A stretch of DNA of 64,000 nucleotides from Plazaster borealis (lineage: Eukaryota > Echinodermata > Asteroidea > Forcipulatida > Labidiasteridae): NCBI GenBank assembly GCA_021014325.1, contig CM037461.1, positions 397,501 through 461,500 of the forward strand, written 5' to 3'. Under the pieces are notes generated by a model. That model did not search any database. It saw only the letters and a program-made list of their open reading frames with translations, and was not told the DNA's origin. Position 1 is the stretch's first letter; the number at the start of each line of letters is the position of its first letter. Positions 40,701 to 52,700 of the stretch are shown here, in pieces. The position numbers and the translations under genes are program-made.

Positions 40701-43700
40701 CATTTTAGCGTTTTTATACCTAATTTGCAGTATACTTCTTTTAAAGTATTCATACTCACAAGACCTATAAGTACTTGGTACTCAGCTGTTTGACTTGGAA
40801 CTTGGATATCAGAATACTGGCTACTCACTTGTACTGGTATTCGACGGCCCAAGTGCTACTTGGCCACCCTAGTACTCAGCAGTATAGTTGGTACTCGGCA
40901 GTACTTGGTACTCGTCTGAAAAGTACTTGACTATAACACTGAACAACACTGCCTTTTACTGAGTTGTCCATCAACACTAGTCCAGACAACTCAGATGACT
41001 TGTCTGAATTCACTGCCACACTTTGTGTCCATCTCAACCACTTGGCGTGTTGTGGCTGAGCGGTCAAGAGCATCAGACTCAAACTCTGGTCTTTCTGATC
41101 AGCATAGTGTGGGTTCGAGTCCCGGTCGTGACACTTTTATCCTTGAGCAAGATACCTTACCATAATTTTCTTTGTCTTTTGGACGGGACATTATAAGCCA
41201 TAGGTCCTGGTACTGGGATTGGAAGTGTACGTAAAAGAACCCAGAACACTTATCGTGGAAGAGTAGGGGTTACCCCGGTGTTTCTGGTTCACATAGAAAG
41301 CATCCTTGTTTACAGATTTCATCAGGCTTGTGATCTACAGTGATTACTTTCACTTTTGAGGCATCCTTGGTTTCAATACCAGAAATATACAATAATAATA
41401 AATAATAATAAATTTGAATTTTGTTCTTGTAGATAACTGTTCTGGATGTGAATGACAATTGCCCAGTTGTATCCAACAACAGTCTGGAGTTTTTCCCGAT
41501 ACCGGTTCTACAGCAAGAACCATTGACTTATGTTCTAGCAACTGATGCTGATAGTGGAGTCAATCAAGACGTCTCGTACCACACATCAGAGATAACACAA
41601 ATGTAAGTTGCAATAGAATAAATATATAGAACCCTATTGGGTGGAAATCAAGCCTCATACTTTGTCAGGGCAAGGCAGTTTTTCCTTAGAAGGGCGCCTC
41701 TATGACAAACATTTCAATTTCCTACTGGAACAATTCAATGGGGAACCAAGGCAATGACCAGGGGCACCAAGGCAATGACTAGGGACACCAAGGTAATGAC
41801 CAGGGGCACCAAGGCAATGACCAGGGGCACCAAGGCAATGACCAGGGGCACCAAGGCAATGACCAGGGGCACCAAGGCAATGACCAGGGGCACCAAGGCA
41901 ATGACCAGGGGCACCAAGGCAATGACCAGGGGCACCAGGGCAATGACATGGGGCACTGAGGCAATGACCAGGGGCACCAAGGCAATGACCAGGGGCACCA
42001 AGGCAATGACCAGGGGCACCAATGCAATGACCAGGGGCACCAAGGCAATGACCAGGGGCACCAAGGCAATGACCAGGGGCACCAAGCCAATGACCAGGGG
42101 CACCAGGGCAATGACCAGGGGCACCAAGGCAATGACCAGGGGCACCAAGGCAATGACCAGGGGCACCAAGGCAATGACCAGGGGCATATGGGCAATGACC
42201 AGGGGCACCAAGGCAATGACCAGGGGCACCAAGGCAATGACCAGGGGCACCAAGGCAATGACCAGGGGCACCAGGGCAATGACCAGGGGCACCAAGGCAA
42301 TGACCAGGGGCACCAAGGCAATGACCAGGGGCACCAAGCCAATGACCAGGGGCACCAGGGCAATGACCAGGGGCACCAGGGCAATGACCAGGGGCACCAA
42401 GGCAATGACATGGGGCACCAAGGCAATGAATGACCAGGGGCACCAAGCCAATGGCCAGGGGCACCAGGGCAATGACCAGGGGCACCAAGGCAATGACCAG
42501 GGGCACCAAGGCAATGACCAGGGGCACCAAGGCAATGACCAGGGGCACCAAGGCAATGACCAGGGGCACCAAGCCAATGACCAGGGGCACCAGGGCAATG
42601 ACCAGGGGCACCAAGGCAATGACCAGGGGCACCAAGCCAATGGCCAGGGGCACCAAGGCAATGACCAGGGGCACCAAGGCAATGACCAGGGGCACCAAGC
42701 CAATGGCCAGGGGCATGTGGGCAATCCTCTGGAAATTCTACTTCAAAACGTGTTGAATTTACATATTTAGACATTAGAGATTCTCACAAGGAAATGGATT
42801 GAGACAGTTGCTTAACCTCATTCTTTGTTTCTTAGCCTTGTCATTGAACATTTCAAAACACAGTACAAAATCTTGCTATGCAAGACACTTGCCTTTTGTC
42901 TTTCTTTTTGGACAAACTACTGTTGCGTACCTGTCAGGTTTTGCCAGAGCTGTTCTCAAACATTTGTTTTCTTGTTGCTGGACGCTCTACCAACTGTTTG
43001 TATTCATTTATTTCTAAAAAAGAATACAAATTTTTCATGAATATGATCTATACCCTACCTTTTCTAAGTTTGCAATAATTTCACACTTTTAGTGGTGCTT
43101 TAAGAAGGCTTTTCTTTGTGTTGTTTTACAGCCCAATTGTGAACGACACCTTCTCGGTTTTGAAGTTAACAGTCGCAGCTATTGATGGTGGTACCCCGAC
43201 ACGTGGAACCATTGTTAACATCACTGTTACCATCAGCAATACCTGTTTGTATGATGCAATCAATGAACCAGTAGATGTTAGTCTCTATTTTGATTCATCA
43301 AACAATGGTTTCTTCTTGCGAGTCCCTAAATATTATGCTATTGTGTTTGGTGAGTATTCAAAATTCAAAACGTTGACTTGTTACACATGGGATTTTATTC
43401 AGAACCACCACAGGTCATAGAGATATTATTTCTATCTATTGTGTTACATCAAACCTTTTTACTGGAGTGTCTTGCCTCTTGGCCAAGTATTCTAGTCATC
43501 ATTTCGTGTCATGACACAACTGCTTGCCAATGTTGGGCAACTTCGAGTCCATTGTCATTGCCCTCTGCAAGGTCCTCCATGGTGCAGGTGTTATGTGTTA
43601 TGCAGCAAGCCACAATTCAGTAGGTGGTCCATAGGCAGTCCTTGTCCGCAGTCACAGTCTGCAGCAGCTGCAGAATATCCCCACATCTACATGTTTGTTT

Positions 43701-46700
43701 TGATCAGAACCTGGAGGGAGTGACTTGCGAGGGTTGATAGCCATGTGGGTGTCATCGGGCAATCGCTTTAGTCTGTCTTCCCATAGTTTGAGCCGTCTTG
43801 ATGATGCACTGGCTTCAAGGGGTTGGACAGAAGAAAGGAAACTTTTGCTTGATTTCAAATGATGGGGTATATGAAGGATGGCCATCTATCGTCCTCTGAT
43901 TGTCATTCTAGTGCATGGACTTACATTCTGGTGTTGTTTGAGTGTGGTTTAAGGTCCCAGTCTTGACACTTTCGTTCTTCAGCAAAACCCTTATTTGTAG
44001 TTGCTTTGTCCTTCAGTTGTAACGTACAGCCAGATGTCCAGCGTGTTGTGTAATGTACGTAAAATAACCCAGTTCACTTATTGTTAAGAGAAGGGGCTTG
44101 TCCCAGTGTTCCTGGCAGTTGCTGCAGACTGCGCCGCATCACTGTGTAAACCCTAACAAGGTGGCATTGAAATGGCTCTCATAATTCAAACATGGCTCGA
44201 TCTGATGAAGACCTGTCGTACACATACTGAGTGCTTTGAGATGTTGTCAGGTGCAATAGTGCCATGTAGGAACTCTGGATTATGTTGTTGTTAGAAAGTA
44301 TCTCCACCATACGAAGTTTCAAATCCTACAATTTTTTAATCATCTTTTTTAACAGTGTGGCAGATAGGGACATTATTTGTTGGAATTGTTTCTGTGATAA
44401 TAATATAAGCATGGAACTTGGCCCTCAGTCAGAGTATGTAATGAGAAAGATATTTGGCAATATGGTCATAACAGATTTGTCCTTTACAAAATAATAGGTA
44501 GAATAACAAGCTATTTTAAAATTTGTCAAAATTGCTGCCATTGCTTGTTGTTCTTCCTCGTAGAGTTATATAACAGAACTAACGGGTGAACAAACCCATA
44601 TGACATAGGCTGACAAGAAGCATTTTTGGCCATTGAGAAAATGGTGCTGACCCATCGTACAAGTTCACACATCCAACATTTTGTAAGTGGTCATCTGTAT
44701 GTAATTTAGCCATAGGGATTCATGCCCATAGTGGGACAGCGCGGTTACGTGTGTAATACCGAGTGCTCCATCTATAATTCTGTTATATAACTCCATGGTC
44801 TACCTATATTTTTCGAAGGACAAATATATGATGCAGGCCTGGAATTACACAGAGGCCACGGAGGCCATGGCCTCTGTCGCCCCTGCTCTTGGCCTTGGTG
44901 CCCCTTCAGAAGTTTCCCATAGACTTTAAGATTTTCGGGTGGAAGTGCCTTTTGCAAAATGAAAATGGCCTTGCCCTCTCAAAGATGAAATTCCAGGCCT
45001 GTATGATGGCCTTACAGCCAAATATCTTTTCCATATACATACTCTGACTGTGTGCCAAATTACATGTTTGTATCATCAAAGGCACAATTCTTTACCTACA
45101 ATCCTGGTCAGTTTCCCTTGTGGTTTATAACTTAACAAATATATCTAAAATGAAAACACCATTGAGCGGGGGACAGGGAAGGATATGTTCATTTTCAGGC
45201 ATTTTGGCCGGGATTGTTGCTGCCGTAATACCTTCTACACAAACATACCCTCCAAGTCGTGTGTTGTTGTATTTTTAATGGAAGGGAAGTTGTCAATGTA
45301 GCCCTCCCAACCACCCACTACATTGGTCCCCTTAGAATTTAGTATCAATTGAGTCTCCATTAAAGGAACATTACAGAATTGGTTTTTGCTAACAAAACAG
45401 TTAAGCACTTTATATAATCCACCATATACATAAACTGACAAACCTGTAGAAGTTTGAGATCGATCGGCCATCTGGGTCACAAGAAAATAGTGAAAAACCT
45501 ATTACACATTTGCATGTGTAATGCATGAATTAAACGCTCATGAGCTATAAACTCCAATTGGAAATTAGTTTTATTTATTTCTCATCAAATATGGCATTTC
45601 AGACAGAAATATTTCTAGGGATGTTTTCTACTATCTTCATCATTAGACCGTGTAAGTTTTATGTAAATCTGTGATCTTAAAGAAAATTGTAATTACCAGT
45701 TCTGTAACGTTCCTTTAAGTTACAAGATTGGTAGAGGTTGAAAGGTCATAGTTCATACTTCCTTCCACAGACTGTAAAGATAACCTTGGGTTACAGAGTG
45801 GAGTAATTCAAGACTCGATGGTATCTGCTTCATCATATTCTGATGAACCTCATACAGCGAATAGAGCAAGACTTCATGCAAACGCTAGTGCAGATGGCAA
45901 GATTGGATCAGGTGAGACTATTCTAACAATCATTTATCAACCCATTAGCACTTGTGCACAACTTAGTCATTTACTCTCTGAACGTGGCAGGGAAACATCA
46001 TTAGATTATTAATCACTACATGTTCGATGCATGTTTATACTTAAACAATTTCTTGACTAACTCTATGGATAGTTTATTGCAACGGAAGCAACTTCGGAGC
46101 ACCCTCAATTTGGAAATATTCACTGGGACTTTCCATTGTGCTGTGGCACAGGCATGCACCTACTGTGCTACACTTTATTTCACCTGTGCAGAGAGGGACA
46201 CCTGGTGCTGGAAATTATGCCTTGTAGTATTTCTTTTCTGATGGTTATTCTGTAACCCCCGGATTCCAGACCTTTATCTTGATGTACAAATGCGGCATAC
46301 AGGAATGGACAGGCTGCTGTTATTGTTCATCATCAAGTTTTATTAATGCCACATTAAACAAATAAAATAAATAGTGAGCATCCTTTTAGGGGTGGGGGTG
46401 GGAGGGCATGTTTTAGTTTTTGACATGGCAAAGAATAAAGGAATCATCACAATCACTATATAAATCATGGTTTGTGTGATTTTGATGTTATTAATTGTTT
46501 TGTTAAACCCATTTAACACCGAGATGACATTTTCTGTGAACATTTTCAAGAAACTAAAAGCAGTGTAACCTAAGTAATTATTTGAAGAATTGTTCTAGTT
46601 TCCGCCAACATGAATATTCGTTCTTCAAACATCTTTTCCAACCTATAGATTTTGAAAAAAAATCAGCTGAAAAATCTGGGTTTTGAAAAAGGCCTTTTTT

Positions 46701-49700
46701 ATGATTAAAAAGAAAAAGAAAAAAGGGGGTTTCGTAGGGTCGGGTAGGGACAATCAACAATTGTTTTTTGTATGCGGCCTAATGGTTATCCTGTGAGTTT
46801 TTCCTGCATGACTTAAAGGTATCGTACACGTTTGGTAATGACTCAAAACAAATATTAGCATCAAAACTTACTTAGTAACAAGCAACGGAGAGCTGTTGAT
46901 AGTATAAAATATTGTAGGAAACGACTTCCTCTGAAGTAACATAGTTTTTGAGAACGAGGTAATTTCTCACTAAAATAATAAAAACTTCTTGCAGAAATTT
47001 TTATTCCTATCTGAAAGCACACAAATTTGTACAACAAGGGTATTTTTTCCTTCATCATTTTCTTGCAACTTCGATGACCAATTGAGCCCAAATTTTCACA
47101 GGCTTGTTATTTTATGCATATGTTGGGATACACCAAGTGAGAACACTGGTCTTTGACAATTTCCAAACGTGTTCAGTGCCTTTAAACAGCATAGAGTATA
47201 CAGTGCTAGTCACTCATGATTGTACAAAGTAAAATCATAATAAGATGCATCTGTACTTGTTTGACCCCCAGGTTGGATTGCTGGTTCCTCAGACACTCAT
47301 CAATGGCTTCAAGTTGACATGGGAGTAGTTAGCATCTTCTCTGGAGTGATAACTCAGGGAGTTGGTGATGTTGAAGCTTGGATAGAGAGTTACTCTCTAG
47401 AGTACTCAAACGACACCAATACATGGAGTAGAGTTCAAGATAGCGATGGCAATGATAAAGTATGATGAATGCTTGGGACGTTTAATTTGTTAACCGTTCA
47501 ACCATAATAAAACGTTGAAAGTCCTTTCCAAATTTTCTTATCGTTTAAATAAAGTCATGAGCCATTAAAATTAGACCTTCCTTTCCGGCTTGCCTGTAGA
47601 GGATTATTCCCCTGCTTTGTTTTGTAACAATTAGTAACAATGATAAGATACTTTTGTGCAACCATGGTGACCGCTCTCCCACACAAAAGCAAAGTGTTAC
47701 TTTCTATTTTCTTCAAACTGTTAGCCCCAGACACTATCCAGGGAGAATGATTGATGTTGTTGGTTGGATTGTGTCTTATCTTAATCCCTTACTGTTTGTA
47801 TTACATTATTTTTTAATCCCCTACAATTTGTTATATAATCCAAAAACATTAGACCAGCACACAAGGGATGTGCCACTCAACTGTGTTTTTTGTGACTATC
47901 TGGACTGGGTATAGTGTTCTATTTCAATCATGGAAAGTTGACATCTGCTTCTTGTACGGGTCGGCTCAAAATACACATAGAGCATAGAGAGCCGGCACCA
48001 ACAATTGCGCTACCCTGGACTGTAGTTCAGATTCTCAATTTGGAATCAGTAGAAATGGTTAAACGGAAATCACATATATTCCTTTGAACCATTAAAGCGT
48101 TGAAATGTTAATGCACAACCTAAGGGAGGATACGATATGACTGGCTTGAAAAGAGCTGTTGATGGCGCTTTTGTTGCCATGGTTCACAGACTTTTCAGCC
48201 AATCAGCTGGTTTTGTTACCTACATGGAGCTGTGCCATTGAAAATTTAAAAACTTCATAAATTACACGAATGTCAACGTTTCCATAATCAATGTTGAGTA
48301 TCTGGGTGGTCGAGTTGGCGTAGTGGTATCTTTCCTCGCCTTCCACCTCTAGGACCCCGGTTCGAATCACGCCAAGGGGCACTACGTGGATTGGGTTTTC
48401 AGTCCCTACCTGACTGGGGGGGTTTTCCCTGGAATAATTCTCTGGGGTTTTCCTCCCCAATCAAAATCTGAAACTTCCTTCCTTGTCTTCTCTCCTTTGG
48501 GTTCTTGGCTAGTACAGGGATTAAGTTTGCTTTTCTGAGAGTCATGGCTTCACAACCAGAATAAATAAAATGAAATGAAAAAAATTAAATAAAATCTGCA
48601 TTTTTCAGTTATTCACAGGCAATTCAGATCAGAACACAGTCTCGTATGCTAACTTTGACGAGGTTTACGCCCGGTACCTTCGTATTCTTCCTCGAAGCTG
48701 GAACAGTTTGATCGGGTTAAGGGCGGAGATTGTTGGCTGCTCTACAGATAAACGATTCAGATGTAAGTAGATTGCTAGAATTTGTTTTAATTGGAGACTT
48801 TTGGGCATGCTAGATAGCAGTCGAATCACAAGGTAAATTCATTTATCTAGGAAATGTGTAGCATGCTCAGAATTCTGTGAAAGAATTGGAATTTACCAGT
48901 TATGTAATGTGATCAAGTGAAAGTTCTTGCTTACCTGTACTACTGATGCTAAACCAAGAGCACTGATTGGTCAAACGTTTGACCTCAATATAGCGCACAC
49001 CTTTGTGGCGTGTCGTGGCCGAGCGGATAAGAACACCAAACTCAAGCTCTGGTGTTTCTGATCAGCAGAGTGTGGGTTCGAATCCCAGTCGTGACACTTG
49101 TGTCCTTAAGCAAGACACTTAACCACATGCTTCGTCCTTCGGATGTGACGTTAAGCCGTAGGTCCCGTGTGTTGTGTAATGCACGTAAAAGAACCCAGTG
49201 CACTTATCGTAAAGAGAAGGGGTTCGCCCTGGTGTTTCTGGTTTGATTGGCTGCATATTGCGCCACAGCACCTTGTAAACCATTACTTGGCTATGCAAAG
49301 GAATTATGGTCTCATACTTCAACACGTAACTCCAATTTACCTTGTAGGAAAAATACTGAGCACTTTGAGACGCCCATCGGGAGTATAAAGCGCTATATAA
49401 GAACTGCATATTATTATTATTATTACACCGTCCGCTGTTGCTTCACAAAGCAACATCAACAACGGAACATCACAAAATGCATTTCACATTTTATTCAAGA
49501 TATGAATTTGCTTCTTTTTGGTCCAAACAGCAAGTTCAAAGAGTTCATTCAGGTTTTTTGTTCGACCAAACCTAATAGCATTTTAGAAATGTTATTTTCT
49601 CTTTTTGTTCCAACAAACGAAACCCCAGATTATAAATAAATTAAAAGTTGTTGAGGTCACTGCATGGTTTTAAATTTCTTTAACCCTTTGAGTCCATTCA

Positions 49701-52700
49701 TCTTTGTGTGCTATACGCCCATGATTAATATTGTTGATTTTTTGACCCAACTGTTTCGTTAAAATTTCTGACAAAATAATATGAAACATGGGCAGTTAGG
49801 TTGGCTCAGTGATTTCTTCCCTGCCTTTCACCTCTGTGGACCCCAGTTTGATTCCCGGACTGGAGCCTTGCATGTGGATTGGCTTTTCAGTCCCTACCTG
49901 ACTGCGTGGGTTTTCCCTCTTTGGGGTTTTCCTCCCACGTCTAAAACTGAATTTTCTTCCTTGTCTTCTTTAAAAAAGTTGGTCTGATGTTTCTATTAGG
50001 ATCCTTTGCCTACTACATATTTCAGATTCGGATTCAGATTCAGATTTTTTGTTTTGTTTTTGTTAACATGGAAAATGTTGGAAAATCTCAATTCAGACCC
50101 TTGGTTGAGTGGAAGTAGGCCAAATATTGTATATTCAGTTTGCAGTAGCACCATGTTTATATATCTACTTAGTTGTGTAGATTTGTTCTTTGAGAACTTG
50201 TCTTGCTATTTATGCTAGTGCTGCAGACTAGGTTTCAGAATTCAGGAGACTACTTAGTCTGAAAAGAACTGTCCTGCTTATTAACTGCTACCTGGGCGGG
50301 AGGTAGAAAATCAGCCCGGACTATGACTCTCCCTTATTGGATTGAGGGTGACCGCAAACTGAATCATTGATACCTCACTTTCGCAATTGGCACACAATTC
50401 ATGTCTATCAGCCCGATATGCTAGCTTGTGTTATTCCAGCTTGCAGATATCTTACGTAGTCAGACAACTTCCTCAGTTGGAGTTTGCAGGACGGACCGAA
50501 AGCTTTTATAAATTTTCTAATTTTCCACCTTCATGTAAATGTATATTAACACATACAAACACTCACCATTAACTTGCATGCCTGATGATGTCTTCTTAAC
50601 TGAATGTATTAGATCTAACACAGTGTGTACGTTGTGAGACGACTAACTACTGTATCGGTGATGGAATTCAACGTCCTTGTGGTCGCTGTGATCCACCATC
50701 TGATTCATGTAGTAGATCAGCTTCTGAACATTCATTTGGACATGCCTATGAATGTGTGTCATGTCCTATTGGATGGGTAGGTAACATCAGTGGCTTATCC
50801 TAGCTGAGCCGTCAATGCACCAGAATCAAGCTCTGGTCTTGGTGATTTGTACCAGGGCTCGAAATTAATACTTGACCGCAGGCCCGAGGCTAGCCCCATA
50901 AATTGGGCCAATCACTTCGTATCCTTGGCCCCAGCACCATTGCAATTAAATGTTTGTGGATTATTAGATCTACAATCCGCCTCATGAAAACTTACCAATC
51001 AGATGCTACTGTACTTGCGGATAACCGGCAAGTTGGTTTTAGTTTAAAAAACATTACCAGTTTTGGGGGAAAATCGAATGATTTCGAGTGTGACCTTTTG
51101 TAAAAATCTCAACGATCTTGTTGACCTCTTGCTCTTTGCGAAGGCGTACACACGTTCTCAAAACTACGCTCCCATTTTTTTTGTTAACGTTATTTTAGAA
51201 CAGGATCGAGCACCAGTACTAACGTTTGGGTTCGATAACTAGGTTTCGTCGAGTTTCCTGACAACAACGATACGATCAGACTGATTTACTCGGAGTGCGC
51301 CGAGAGTGCAATTTGAATTCATCGTTACAATCAAAATTGCACATTACTCGGAAACAATAAATTAACTGAAAGAGAGGACTTTAATTAAATAGCTTTAAAT
51401 GCGGCGCGGGTAGCGGGATCGCGTTTCGCATGAGTGTTGCCGCCGCGCAGGGAAGTAAAATGACTACACAAAACTCAAATTGCACTCTCAAGAGGTCAAC
51501 AAGATCGTTGAGATTTTTGCAAAAGGTCACACTCGAAATCATTCGATTTTCCCCCAAAACTGGTAATGTTTTTTAAACTAAAACCAACTTGCCGGTTATC
51601 CGCAAGTACAGTAGCATCCGATTGGTAAGTTTTCATGAGGCGGATTGTAGATCTAATAATCCACAAACATTTAATTGCAATGGTGCTGGGGCCAAGGATA
51701 CGAAGTGATTGGCCCAATTTATGGGGCTAGCCCGAGGCCAGTGTTTTTAGTGTCGGGGCCAGTAAACTTATGACTGGACAAAACCGGCAGTCTTGAGTTT
51801 TTGAATGATAATACCTCACCTCATCTTTGGTTATAAAACGTATGTTCCACTGTTGATTTTGAGTCTGATGAATATCTTTCAATTCTGCTGAGTATGAAAG
51901 TTTTACCGATAAGACAAATGAGATAAATCTTCTCTTAGTGCTTGTTCAGATAAAAACAGTTTAATTGTGACACTGTGTTGATAGACTTTTTTCTCATTTA
52001 GGTTCTGGTTTTGTAACAAATTTTCTAGTTCCAGTAAAAGTTTTGAGCTACAAGCCCTGCAGTCTTGTGGATTCCCCCCCCCCCACATTCAAGTCCTTCA
52101 TACCATGCCCTATCTGGGGGCAGAGGGTACCCCAATGTTCCCATACTTTAACACACTATTTTCCTCTTGTACAGAAGTACCCCCCTAAAATCCTCTAAAG
52201 AATTCCTGCGATTCCAATCATATAATGAAAACACAATAGAGTGGGGGATACCACTATGCCCCATATCGAGCACCAAATGTTCTGATTATCAGCAGAGCGT
52301 GGGTTTGAATCCCAGTCTTGACACTTATTTCCTTAAGCAAGGGCCAAGTTCGCGCAAGGAGTATCGTTGACTATAGTTCAACTAAGTTTGCCCGAACTCT
52401 GTCTAGTCGCGACAGTTGGACTACGCTAGTCGACTATTTGAAACCAGTCTAATGGGCATGGTTGCATCGCTGGTTATCAATAGCCGTTTTCATTGCACAA
52501 TGCAGAGTGGACCAGTTATAAGCAAATGATAATGTATGTCGAGCCGCCGGTCGCATTGACATGACATGACTAGAGTCGATCGCACTTCAACTTCTGTGCG
52601 CATGCCCTACGTATGTCACTAAACAACCACTACTAGTTACCCATTGGTCCTTGCGCGAACTTGCCTAAAGCAAGACACTTCACTATCATTGCTTCTTCAT

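Noticed and set aside
41700..42774. Open frames of about 330 codons on both strands
   Set aside because: By-product of the 21-bp repeat. The array lies in an intron of a phase-consistent gene model and several frames are open at the same time.
42799..43078. Three overlapping frames rich in C and F just before exon 19
   Set aside because: Overlapping in all frames, AT-rich and without domain pattern; probably intron.
50903..51717. Identical 66-73 codon frames on opposite strands
   Set aside because: They are the two terminal inverted repeats of the 839-bp element, not a gene.
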